Part shown: positions 18,192 to 26,483 of the stretch, piece after piece
Layout of the letters: each line of letters opens with the position of its first letter
Numbering within the stretch: position 1 is the stretch's first letter
Assembly: GCA_035420085.1 (NCBI GenBank)
Contig: DAOLUH010000003.1
Span: 1 to 64,000, forward strand
Direction: 5' to 3'
DNA length: 64,000 bases
From: DSWT01 sp035420085
GTDB lineage: Bacteria; Chloroflexota; Anaerolineae; B4-G1; SLSP01
Made by a program: the position numbers and the translations under genes
Notes under the pieces: generated by a model
Seen by the model: the letters and a program-made list of their open reading frames with translations, nothing else
Database searches by the model: none
Told to the model about the DNA's origin: nothing

Positions 18192-18569
18192 TTACGCAAC
18201 AGCAGCAACTTCCTCAACGACGACGGGCGCCGCAGCTTCCTCTTTGTGCAGCTTCTCTTTGAGCTGCGCCTGCTTTTCCTCGATCAACGTCTTGGTCTGC
18301 TCCTGAAGTTCCTTGGCGCGGGTCTGCAAATCCTTGGTGGCGTCTTCGAGCTTGTGCCGGGCCTCGCTCAGCAGTTGCTCAGCCTTCGCGCGGGCTTCTT
18401 CAGCCTTGTGCGTGGCCTGCTCGCTGAGTTCGACGCTCTTCTTTTGAATTTGCTCGCGCGTCTCCTCGCCAGACTGCGGCGCGAAGAGCATACCGGCTGC
18501 CGCTCCGAGCAGCGCGCCGACAAAAAAGCCGATCAGAAAGGTACCGAAATCATTCTCGTGGTTGGACAT
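18192..18569 (-). CDS. YtxH-domain protein
   Basis: 125 residues from the ATG at 18569, which is eight bases after AGGAGG; the ATG two codons upstream is too close to it. One glycine/alanine-rich membrane segment (FLIGFFVGALLGAAAGMLFA) is followed by APQSGEETREQI, the signature of the YtxH family. A long charged coiled coil rich in lysine, glutamate and glutamine makes up the rest. Members are general-stress or envelope-associated proteins of unclear mechanism. It overlaps the upstream gene by 20 bases, so the two are probably translated together. Confidence 0.85.
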   Translation of the reverse strand: MSNHENDFGTFLIGFFVGALLGAAAGMLFAPQSGEETREQIQKKSVELSEQATHKAEEARAKAEQLLSEARHKLEDATKDLQTRAKELQEQTKTLIEEKQAQLKEKLHKEEAAAPVVVEEVAAVA

Positions 18570-19095
18570 CTTCATTGCCTCCTATTGAACTGTTGGATGA
18601 TTTTGAACGCGGTCGCGCCGCCCCCGCAATATGAAACAGGTCGCTGGTGACCCGCTGCACTGCGGCGGCAAACCCGGCCAACTTGATAAAAGGTGAGACG
18701 ACGTTCTGGCTCACAAAGGCGGTGGTGCCGCGCACCGTTGACGCGGTGTCATTGACCGAACGCAATAACGGTTGGATTTCGTCGCGCAGCACCTGGATCA
18801 ACATCTGAATCTGGAAAATCAGCAGCAGCATCGCCAGCCCGATCAAAAACGTCTCCACCGCGACAAACACAATCGCAATGTCGCGGATGACCTGAGTGGC
18901 TTGCTCATTCATCGCCATCAACACGATGGCGGCAACCAAAAGGACCAGAAAAAGGATCGCGCCTCCGATAATCATAAGCTGAGTGCGCTTGCTCACCTGT
19001 TCACCTGAGGGCTGAGCTTCTCCCGCCGGAACTGTTGTGGTTATAGCCTTTGCTGGCGCACCCACCGGATGAGTTTGCGAAGTCTCTGTTTCCAT
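18550..19095 (-). CDS. Two-segment membrane protein, operon partner of YtxH protein
   Basis: 181 residues from the ATG at 19095, preceded by GGAGGG; an upstream in-frame ATG (19122) lacks a good site. A polar N-terminus precedes two membrane segments (MIIGGAILFLVLLVAAIVLM and a second at about residues 75-100). A helical soluble part with DEIQPLLRSVNDTASTVRGT follows, similar in style to DUF948-type proteins that often accompany YtxH. Function unknown. The overlap with YtxH argues for a shared envelope role. Confidence 0.75.
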   Translation of the reverse strand: METETSQTHPVGAPAKAITTTVPAGEAQPSGEQVSKRTQLMIIGGAILFLVLLVAAIVLMAMNEQATQVIRDIAIVFVAVETFLIGLAMLLLIFQIQMLIQVLRDEIQPLLRSVNDTASTVRGTTAFVSQNVVSPFIKLAGFAAAVQRVTSDLFHIAGAARPRSKSSNSSIGGNEDVQPRE

Positions 19096-19126
19096 GATTC
19101 CCTCCTCCATAAGCTCGCACACTTAG

Positions 19127-19155
19127 ATTATACCATGTTGCGCTAAAAGAAACAA
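19127..19155 (-). promoter_or_regulatory. Promoter of the YtxH operon
   Basis: Minus strand: TTGTTT (19150-19155), a 17-bp spacer and TATAAT (19127-19132) within ATGGTATAAT, giving a leader of about 25-30 bases. Confidence 0.6.
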
Positions 19156-19211
19156 GAGAACGCAATTATTTTTAACATTGCCTCCTACTCCATTCACGGT
19201 AGAATCTGTGT

Positions 19212-19973
19212 ATGCCAACGCCATTCCAACATCTGGTCTATGCACGCGACGTGCTCAACGCTGCCCTGCTGCCTGAAAAAATCCGGCAGCGGATGCGTGA
19301 ATCTATGAGCGCCTATCTCCTGGGCAACACTGCCGTAGATGTGCAATCCATCACCGGGCAACCGCGCTTCGAGACGCACTTCTACCACGTGCACGGCGAC
19401 AGCGCCTTGCGCGCCAGCGACACGCTACTGGCGGCGCACCCTCATCTGGCGGACCCAAACCGGCTGCATCCCGCGCACGCGGCCTTCGTCAGCGGCTACC
19501 TGGTTCACCTGGCCTGGGACGAGTGTTGGCTACGGGATGTCTTCCGTCCGTTTTATATGGAATCGGCCCTGTGGCCCGACCGCTTGACCCGCAACGTCCA
19601 CCACAACGCGCTCCGCGTGCTCGTGGATCGCCAGGCCGAAGCCATCCTGCGCGCCTGGCCCGATCTGGTTCCGCTTCTCCGCACCGCGCAGCCCGACCAC
19701 TGGCTGCCGTTCGTGGATAACGCCGCGCTCTGCCGGTGGCGCGACTGGCTGGTGACGCAGTTGGCCGACCCAGCCGCCGTGCAGACGGCCCAGGTCTTCG
19801 CCGAACGCATGGGCGTCTCGCCGGAACACCTGGAAGCGGTGATCCGCGCCGTCGCAGACGATACCTACACGCCGCCCGTGCCGGGATTGCACGTCGCCAT
19901 CGCCACCTTCGAGGCGTGCGCCCTCGCGGAAAGCGTTGAGGTGCTCAAGCAGTATTGGCAATGTGTTGATTGA
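19212..19973 (+). CDS. Zinc-dependent phospholipase C-like protein
   Basis: 253 residues. The start MPTPFQHLVYARDVL, a 'YLLGNTAVDVQ' segment, 'ETHFYHVH' and 'FVSGYLVHLAWDE' fit the helical Zn_dep_PLPC/P1-nuclease-like family, which binds metal through spaced histidines and aspartates. No signal peptide is seen, so it is probably cytoplasmic. The biochemical activity of bacterial members of this subgroup is not settled. It stands alone, with a spacer of TTGATGATTGAGGATT-like words after it. Confidence 0.65.
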   Translation: MPTPFQHLVYARDVLNAALLPEKIRQRMRESMSAYLLGNTAVDVQSITGQPRFETHFYHVHGDSALRASDTLLAAHPHLADPNRLHPAHAAFVSGYLVHLAWDECWLRDVFRPFYMESALWPDRLTRNVHHNALRVLVDRQAEAILRAWPDLVPLLRTAQPDHWLPFVDNAALCRWRDWLVTQLADPAAVQTAQVFAERMGVSPEHLEAVIRAVADDTYTPPVPGLHVAIATFEACALAESVEVLKQYWQCVD

Positions 19974-20029
19974 GGATTTGATGATTGAGGATTTGATGAT
20001 TGAAGATTTGAAAATTTGGAGATTGGACA

Positions 20030-21874
20030 ATGAGAATACGGCGTGTGTTACTCGCGTGTTTGTTGTTTAGTGGATTTTGGGGAACGAGGATACCGGTCGC
20101 GGGACAAACGGAGGTTGCGCCGCCCGATGTGGCTTCCTACGGCATCACGGCCAGCTATGACCCGACAACGCATACCATAACCGGGCAACAGACGGCGACG
20201 TACTACAACCGCACCGCTGCCCCCATCCCCACCCTGGTCTTTCACCTCTACCTCAACGCCTTTCGCAGTCAGGATACCCTGTGGATGCAGGAGCCAGGTG
20301 TGAGCATGGGGAGCTACAATTACGATCCTGACGCCCCTGGCTGGATACAGATCGACCATATTGCGCTTGCCGACGGCACGGCGCTGGCCGTCAAAGCCCT
20401 CGACGTCGACGAAACACTGGTGGAAGCCAGACTCCCGCAACCGGTCGCGCCCGGCGAAACGGTCGCGGTGGACATTGCGTTTACCGCGCAACTGCCCCAA
20501 GTCATCGCCCGCACCGGCTGGGCGGATGGCGGCAACTTTGTGTTCGGCGGACAGTGGTTCCCCAAGTTCGGCGTCTGGGAGAAGGCCGCGGGGAACGCGG
20601 GGAACTGGAACGCCTATCCCTTCCACGCCAACAGCGAGTTCTACGCCGACTTTGGCCGCTATGACGTGGCGCTCACACTGCCGCAGGACTGGATCGCCGC
20701 GACAACCGGGACCAGCCAGGCCGTCGTGACCGCCAACGCCGATGGCACAGCCACCCACACCTTCGTCGCCGAGCACGTCATCGACTTCGCCTGGGCCGCC
20801 TCTCCTAAGTTCCGCGAGATGACGCGCGATGTTGATGGCGTTGCCGTGCGCGTCTTCCACTATCCGCAGCAACGCGCAGCAGCGCAGCGCGCGCTCAAAG
20901 CGACTGCGGGCGCGCTCCCGCTCTACAACGCCTGGTATGGAACCTACGGTAAGGGCCTGTATCCACAGCTTAGCGTCGTCGTGGCGCCGCCCAGCGCGAA
21001 CGGCGCCGGCGGGATGGAGTATCCCACGCTCTTCACCGTAGGCGCGATGGGCAGCGCATCGCCGCCATGCCTGCGCCTCCTCGAAGTCGAAACTGTCCAC
21101 GAGTTGGCGCACCAGTGGTTCCAGTCGGTGGTCGCCACAAATGAGGCGGAAGAGCCGTGGTTGGACGAAGGCTTCACCGACTACAGCACCGTCCGCGCGA
21201 TGAACGCGCTCTACAATGACGCAGTTTTCGATTGCGGCGGCTGGAACTTTTCCTACCTGGCGATGAGCCGGATGGACTACTCGATGTTCGCTGAGACGCC
21301 GATGGCGGGCGCGGCGTGGGATTTCGACGGTATGGAATATGCCGTTGCCGCCTATGCCAAGCCGCTCCTGGCCCTCACCACCGTCGAGCGCACTGTGGGC
21401 GAGGCGGCGATGCTCCGCTTTATGCGCGCCTACTTCGACCGCTACGCCTTCGCCCATCCCCGCGCCGAGGACGTGCAAGCGGTGATGACCACGACGCTAG
21501 GGGAAGAAGTCACAGACTGGTTCTTCAACGGGCTGGTCTACGGTGACGGCACCCTGGATGCGCGCGTCGTCGCCATCAACGGCGCAGCGACCGTGGAGCG
21601 CCAGGGCAAAGCCTGCATCCCCACCACGGTCAGCGTCACGCGCGATGGGCGACAGGGCGCGGAGACCATCCCGTGGCCGTGCGATCAGCCGACTTTAACC
21701 ATCAGCAACAACCCGCGCACCGTCGAGATTGATCCCAATAACGCCATCGTCCTCGACCAAAACCTCGTCAACAACGGGCTGCGCCGCGCGCCTGACCTGG
21801 CGACGTGGTTGGGCGTCGTCGCGCGGTGGACACGGGCGCTGCAAGATTTCTTCTGGGGAGGCGCGGCATGGTAA
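20030..21874 (+). CDS. M1-family zinc metallopeptidase, secreted
   Basis: 614 residues with a signal peptide (MRIRRVLLACLLFSGFWG). The zinc motif is HELAHQW near residue 357, with the downstream glutamate in EEPWLDEGFTDYST, as in gluzincins of family M1. GGMEYPT upstream replaces the GAMEN exopeptidase motif of classical aminopeptidases, so it may act on other substrates. An all-beta N-terminal domain precedes the catalytic part. It overlaps the next gene by seven bases. Confidence 0.9.
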   Translation: MRIRRVLLACLLFSGFWGTRIPVAGQTEVAPPDVASYGITASYDPTTHTITGQQTATYYNRTAAPIPTLVFHLYLNAFRSQDTLWMQEPGVSMGSYNYDPDAPGWIQIDHIALADGTALAVKALDVDETLVEARLPQPVAPGETVAVDIAFTAQLPQVIARTGWADGGNFVFGGQWFPKFGVWEKAAGNAGNWNAYPFHANSEFYADFGRYDVALTLPQDWIAATTGTSQAVVTANADGTATHTFVAEHVIDFAWAASPKFREMTRDVDGVAVRVFHYPQQRAAAQRALKATAGALPLYNAWYGTYGKGLYPQLSVVVAPPSANGAGGMEYPTLFTVGAMGSASPPCLRLLEVETVHELAHQWFQSVVATNEAEEPWLDEGFTDYSTVRAMNALYNDAVFDCGGWNFSYLAMSRMDYSMFAETPMAGAAWDFDGMEYAVAAYAKPLLALTTVERTVGEAAMLRFMRAYFDRYAFAHPRAEDVQAVMTTTLGEEVTDWFFNGLVYGDGTLDARVVAINGAATVERQGKACIPTTVSVTRDGRQGAETIPWPCDQPTLTISNNPRTVEIDPNNAIVLDQNLVNNGLRRAPDLATWLGVVARWTRALQDFFWGGAAW

Positions 21875-22740
21875 ACGCTGAGATTAGCACACAGACAACG
21901 CCGCAGCCGCTTATGCTCCGTGACTACTTGCGGCGGGTAATGCAGCGCCCGCGCGCGTGGGCGCTCGCGTATCTGCTCACTGCCATCCCCGCGCTAGGGC
22001 TGGCGCTGCTGACGGCGCTGGCCGTCCTGCCGCTCACGCGCTATCCGGCCTTCCGTCAGGCCATTGAAACGCGCTCGCTTGATCTGCTACTCGACCTGTC
22101 TACGTTGGATGTGGGCGCGAACTGGCTCACGCCGTTGGGCACGTTGGCGCTGCTGCTTGTGCCACTGGCAGCGGTGGTCATCAAGCTTATCTGGATATGG
22201 CTAGAAGGCGCGACGCTCGCCGACTATGCCGCGCCGGACAAGCTAGCGTGGAGCGCGTTCCGCGCGGCTGGACGGCGCTGGTTTGGCGTCTTCCTCGCGC
22301 TCAACCTCATCGGTGTGGGGCTGCTCGTCCTCAGCGGCGGCCTGGCGCTGCTGCCGATGCTGCTCGTCTTCGCCCGATTCCCTGTGCTGGCGTGGATCAT
22401 CGGCGGCGCGGGGTTGTTGCTCGCGGGTTTCTGCGCCACATGGATCGAGATGGCGCGGGCGGCAGCGCTGGTCAACGCGGAGCGTCACGTCTTCCGCGCA
22501 TTGCAGCACGCCGCGCGCGCGATGGCGCAGCAGTGGCGACCGTTACTCGCGTTGCTCGGCGGCAGCCTGATGCTCTTTGGCGCGCTGTACCTCGTCCAAC
22601 GCTGGCTCACCGATCGGTTGCCCCTGCCCTGGTGGTTGCCGACGTTGGTAATCCAACAGACGCTCACCCTCGCCCGGCTCGGCGTCCGTCTGGCGCGGCA
22701 GGCCGGTCAAACCGGCTTGCTCATCAATGGCCGCCGTTGA
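21868..22740 (+). CDS. Integral membrane protein coupled to M1 peptidase
   Basis: 290 residues from the ATG at 21868, which overlaps the peptidase stop. Several hydrophobic segments are visible: AYLLTAIPALGLALLTALAV, LALLLVPLAAVVIKLIWIWL, two in the middle, and one near 22550-22600. The repertoire looks like five or six helices. No known family recognised. Its tight coupling suggests a job in export, anchoring or control of the peptidase. Confidence 0.7.
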   Translation: MVNAEISTQTTPQPLMLRDYLRRVMQRPRAWALAYLLTAIPALGLALLTALAVLPLTRYPAFRQAIETRSLDLLLDLSTLDVGANWLTPLGTLALLLVPLAAVVIKLIWIWLEGATLADYAAPDKLAWSAFRAAGRRWFGVFLALNLIGVGLLVLSGGLALLPMLLVFARFPVLAWIIGGAGLLLAGFCATWIEMARAAALVNAERHVFRALQHAARAMAQQWRPLLALLGGSLMLFGALYLVQRWLTDRLPLPWWLPTLVIQQTLTLARLGVRLARQAGQTGLLINGRR

Positions 22741-22767
22741 CGGAGAATATCTCATACCAAAGCATGG

Positions 22768-22773
22768 TATAAT
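22768..22773 (+). promoter_or_regulatory. Extended -10 element upstream of the Nudix gene
   Basis: ATGGTATAAT (22764-22773). It lies in a perfect 6-bp inverted repeat (ATACCA/TGGTAT, spacer AAGCA), which could be an operator. There is no good -35 at the usual distance. Confidence 0.45.
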
Positions 22774-22800
22774 TACCGTATATTGGGCCGGAGAAAAGAT

Positions 22801-23013
22801 GTGACATTTCATTACCTTGCCAGAGGAATTGTCTTCGTGGACGATAAGGTGCTGCTGGTCCACCAGAAATGCGCCCCGCATACCTTCTTACCTGGCGGTC
22901 ATATCGAGAATGGCGAGAAGGCCGAATCCGCCCTGATGCGAGAAATTGCGGAAGAGCTAGGGAAAGCAGCAGTCATCCCACGATTTATCGGCAACGTAAG
23001 ATGTAAAACGTAA
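22801..23013 (+). pseudogene. Truncated Nudix hydrolase
   Basis: 70 residues from a GTG seven bases after GGAG. The Nudix box is complete (GGHIENGEKAESALMREIAEELG pattern, with the REIAEEL core), but the protein stops just after it; family members are usually 130-160 residues. The frame ends in a spacer containing 'gtaagatgtaaaacgtaaag', a low-complexity type seen elsewhere in the window. The second half of the fold has been lost, so it is probably inactive. Confidence 0.7.
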
Positions 23014-23023
23014 AGCGAGAACT

Positions 23024-25303
23024 ATGACAAAACGTAAGAAACATACGAAATCCTCGGCCAGCCGGCAAGGCGCCGCCACACTGCGCACGCGCGGCAGCAA
23101 TGCCTTCCGCATGGGCGATTACAACCAGGCCGTCGAGACCTGGGAGCGGGTGCGCGCCCAAGCGCCAGATATGCTGCCGGCGACGGCGCTGGCCGAAGCC
23201 TACTTCCGGCGCAGCCAGGAGCAACTCGCCAGGCCACAGCCTGATATCGCCGGCGGGGTGAGCGACCTGCGCCGCGCGGTCGAATTGTGTCCTGACGATG
23301 AATGTTACGCCTATCACCTGGGCCTGGCCTCCCAACGCAGCGGCGATCTGAAAACGGCCATCATCCACTACGAAAAGGTGCGCCAAAAGCCGAACAGCCC
23401 CTTCGCGCGCCGGGCGGCCTATCCGCTGGCGCTGGCGCTGCTGCAAGAGGGCCTCGATCCGGCTACCCGACCGGTGTGGGGCGATCTTGCCGAGCACGAA
23501 AAAGCGATGTTGCGTTCGGCAACCGCCTTTCGTCGCCGCCCCTATACGCTCGATCCAGATGCCCCGCGACTTTGGCAAGGGCTGGTCGCGTTGGATAGCG
23601 GCGAAGCGGAGAAGGCGCGCGCCTTGCTGCAAGAGGCGCTCCGGTCGCCCACGTCGCCGCAGGAAGCCAACGTCGCTCGTTATTACCTGGGCGCGCTCGC
23701 TGCGCAAGCCGAAGCGTGGGACGAAGCGCGCAAGCAATGGACGGAGGCCTACGCGCAGGGCCACCGCACGGCACACCTCGCACAGAATCTCGGCGAACTC
23801 TATCACCGTCTGGCCGAACAGCGGCTCAGCGAAGGCGACGTCACAAGCGCGCTGGTCGCTGCCAACGAATCTGCCCGGCACATCCCGGATGACAGCCGGC
23901 GCGACGAGATGCTCGCGCACATTCACCAAAAACTAGGGTATCAGGCCGCTTCGGCCGGCCAATGGGAAAAAGCTTTCCAGCACTGGGAAACAGCCCGCAA
24001 CCTGGACGGCGGCAGCTTCCGGCTGGCCTACAACCTGGCGCTGGCTCACGAGAAGGCCGAAGACTTCATCGCCGCCGGGGAGATGTGGCGCGAGGCCCTG
24101 CGCCGCCGCCCGCGCAAGGCCGATCACGCCGACGCCATCACCGACGAGCAGGTGTCGCTGCTGTGGAAGCGCGCCGCTGAATGTTATGTCAAGGCCGGCG
24201 AGTACGAAGAGGCCATCAACGTCTACAAGCAGGCCGTCAAGTGGAACCCCGACAGTCTGGAAACGCGCATGGCCCTGGTGGAAGGGATGATCAACGACGG
24301 GCGCTTCTGGGCGGCGGAGAACGAATTGCACCGCGTCCTGGAAAAAGACAAGGACTACATCCCCGCGCTGCTGCGTATGGGAGAAGTGGTGAAGGAGAGC
24401 GGCAATTGGTGGAACGCGCGCAGCGCGCCCACTTACTGGAAGCGCGTCCTGGCGCTCGATGCGGATAATGTAGAAGCCCGACAGAGCCTCGCAGATTACT
24501 ATCTGGATCAGGGTGAAAACTCGTTGTCGTGGTCGAATTATGACGCGGCCATCAGCAACTTCAACGAGGCGCTGTTATATCAACCCAACGACGGCTATCT
24601 GCTGGCCCGGCTGGGTGGGTGCTATTATTGGACCGGACGCCAGGAGATAGGCGAATCCTACTTTAGGCAGGCGCTCACCCACGGCGCGCAGGATCTGCGC
24701 GTGTACGAGCAACTCATCCACGTCTGGTTGGACGAACACAAGCCAGAGCGGGCGTGGGAACTGATGCGCCAGGCCGAAACTGTAGTCAAAAACATCCCGA
24801 TGGATTTCTATCTCGCGCAAGGCATTTACGCGATGGAGATAGAGGAAGCGTTGGGGTTGCCCTGGCTCGACCGCGCCGTGGAAGTGACGCCGCCAGAAGA
24901 AGCGCCGCTGACAAAAATCGGGCAGCTTTTGGCGCTCTCGCCCTTCCTCGACGTGGCGCAGCGCTATCTGGAACGCGCTTTCGCCGCCGGACAAGACATG
25001 GTGCGCACCTGCACGTCGCTGGCGATGCTCGCACTGCGGCGCGGCGATTCGCAAGCCGCGCACCGTCACGTGCGCGAGGCCGAGCAAGCCGCCCGTAAGT
25101 CCAGAGACCCGGATGAGCTTCAACAGGTGAAGATGACGCGCGATCTACTCGATATACCGCCGGACCTGCTGAATATGATGCTGCGGGGGCTGGCACCAGG
25201 TTTGCTGAGCGGCGATCCCAGCATGTTGCCTTTCCCCAATTTCGCGGATGACGATGAGGAGTTTGACGATGACGATGACTTCTTCAATCCCTTCCGATAT
25301 TGA
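23024..25303 (+). CDS. TPR protein of an Hsp70 operon
   Basis: 759 residues, mostly tetratricopeptide-like helical repeats (for example GDYNQAVETWERVRAQAP, AGEYEEAINVYKQAVKWNP, YDAAISNFNEALLYQPNDG). A basic N-terminus (MTKRKKHTK) and a very acidic C-terminus (DDDEEFDDDDDFFNPF) flank them. The 3' end overlaps the J-like gene by 35 bases. With J-like, GrpE and DnaK genes following, it probably recruits clients or chaperones. The first 40 residues suggest no signal peptide, so it should be cytoplasmic. Confidence 0.8.
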   Translation: MTKRKKHTKSSASRQGAATLRTRGSNAFRMGDYNQAVETWERVRAQAPDMLPATALAEAYFRRSQEQLARPQPDIAGGVSDLRRAVELCPDDECYAYHLGLASQRSGDLKTAIIHYEKVRQKPNSPFARRAAYPLALALLQEGLDPATRPVWGDLAEHEKAMLRSATAFRRRPYTLDPDAPRLWQGLVALDSGEAEKARALLQEALRSPTSPQEANVARYYLGALAAQAEAWDEARKQWTEAYAQGHRTAHLAQNLGELYHRLAEQRLSEGDVTSALVAANESARHIPDDSRRDEMLAHIHQKLGYQAASAGQWEKAFQHWETARNLDGGSFRLAYNLALAHEKAEDFIAAGEMWREALRRRPRKADHADAITDEQVSLLWKRAAECYVKAGEYEEAINVYKQAVKWNPDSLETRMALVEGMINDGRFWAAENELHRVLEKDKDYIPALLRMGEVVKESGNWWNARSAPTYWKRVLALDADNVEARQSLADYYLDQGENSLSWSNYDAAISNFNEALLYQPNDGYLLARLGGCYYWTGRQEIGESYFRQALTHGAQDLRVYEQLIHVWLDEHKPERAWELMRQAETVVKNIPMDFYLAQGIYAMEIEEALGLPWLDRAVEVTPPEEAPLTKIGQLLALSPFLDVAQRYLERAFAAGQDMVRTCTSLAMLALRRGDSQAAHRHVREAEQAARKSRDPDELQQVKMTRDLLDIPPDLLNMMLRGLAPGLLSGDPSMLPFPNFADDDEEFDDDDDFFNPFRY

Positions 25304-25691
25304 TCCCCAGGCGCAGCGCCAACCCCGGCGCGGGGAATTGACGCCCAACCTGACCAGCAACGATCCGTATGCAGTCTTGGGCTTGCACCGGAGCGCGACG
25401 GCGCACGAAATCAAGCGCGCCTACTTTGCGTTGGTGCGCGAACACTCGCCCGAAGAGCATCCGGACACTTTCAAGTTGATCCGCGCCGCCTACGAAAAGC
25501 TGCGTACCGCTGACGCGAAGGCCGTCACCGATCTGTTCCTCTTCCAGCCGCCCACGCCGTGGGAACCGCGCAAACGTCCCCGCAAGCTCGATCTCGATTT
25601 GCACGTCGAGGACATCTGGCGTTTGCTGCAACAGCACGGCGACCTGGGGGAGACTAATTTCAAAAAGGATTATCGCCCGGTTCAACTATGA
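25269..25691 (+). CDS. J-domain-like protein with altered HPD
   Basis: 140 residues from the ATG seven bases after AGGAG; upstream and downstream in-frame ATGs at 25248 and 25275 are possible. NDPYAVLGLHRSATAHEIKRA is a clear J-domain helix I-II. Where the essential HPD should be, the sequence reads HSP, and an HPD triplet occurs four residues later (EEHPDTF). J-domains stimulate Hsp70 ATPase through HPD, so this protein may bind differently or be a regulator. It overlaps grpE by four bases (ATGA). Confidence 0.75.
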   Translation: MTMTSSIPSDIDPQAQRQPRRGELTPNLTSNDPYAVLGLHRSATAHEIKRAYFALVREHSPEEHPDTFKLIRAAYEKLRTADAKAVTDLFLFQPPTPWEPRKRPRKLDLDLHVEDIWRLLQQHGDLGETNFKKDYRPVQL

Positions 25692-26377
25692 GCGACCGCC
25701 GACGTGTGTGGGCCACATTAGCCGACTTATTGACCCGCCTGGAAAGGGACATCGCCACGCGCCAGACGCCCGCCGATCAGGACACGTTGGAGAAAGAAGT
25801 GCGTAAACTCGGCAAGGCGCAGTTCAAGACCAATATGCTGATTGAAGAGCAGGCCGAGCGCGTCGAAAAAACATTGGCCGCGTTGGAAACGCAGCAGGCG
25901 CAGCAAGCCGAATTGGTCGAGAAGTTAGCGGATGAAAAAGTAAGCGCAGCGCGGCAGGAATGGTTGCAGTCGCTCTTGCCGGCGCTGGACGGCCTGGACA
26001 ATGCCATCGCCAGCGGCCAGCGCTACCTGGCGGCGCGCGATAAAGCGGCGGAATCGCCCAGCCTCACGGCGGCGCAGGCGATTCTCGTTTCGCCCGCCGA
26101 CCGCGCTAAACTCAGCAGTTGGCTGGATGGCTTGCGCCTGGTGCGCGACCGGCTGCTGGCAGTGCTGGAAAACGGCGGCGTCACCCCCATCCCCACCGTC
26201 GGGCAGATGTTCGACCCGTACCAGCACGTCGCCGTGGCGACAACGGCGGACAGCAACGGCGCGAACGGCGCCGCCGCCACCACCGGTATGGTCGTCGCCG
26301 AGGATCGCCGGGGCTACCGCACCGCCGACCGCGTCCTGCGCTATGCAGACGTCGTCGTCTACCGTCCTAAAGAATGA
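25688..26377 (+). CDS. grpE: GrpE-family nucleotide exchange factor
   Basis: 229 residues. A long coiled coil at residues about 45-85 (KTNMLIEEQAERVEKTLAAL) is followed by LLPALDGLDNAI and the beta domain with 'GVTPIPTVGQMFDPYQHVAV' and 'YRTADRVLRYADVVVY', both diagnostic of GrpE. GrpE releases ADP from DnaK. The region between the coiled coil and beta domain is longer than usual. It is translationally coupled to the J-like gene. Confidence 0.85.
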   Translation: MSDRRRVWATLADLLTRLERDIATRQTPADQDTLEKEVRKLGKAQFKTNMLIEEQAERVEKTLAALETQQAQQAELVEKLADEKVSAARQEWLQSLLPALDGLDNAIASGQRYLAARDKAAESPSLTAAQAILVSPADRAKLSSWLDGLRLVRDRLLAVLENGGVTPIPTVGQMFDPYQHVAVATTADSNGANGAAATTGMVVAEDRRGYRTADRVLRYADVVVYRPKE

Positions 26378-26483
26378 GGCAAGATGCAAGAGGCAAGATG
26401 CAGGAGGCAAGACGCCTATCCGCTGATTCTTAGATTCGCTGATTCGCAAATTCGCTGATTCGCAAGACTAACTCGAGGAAACG

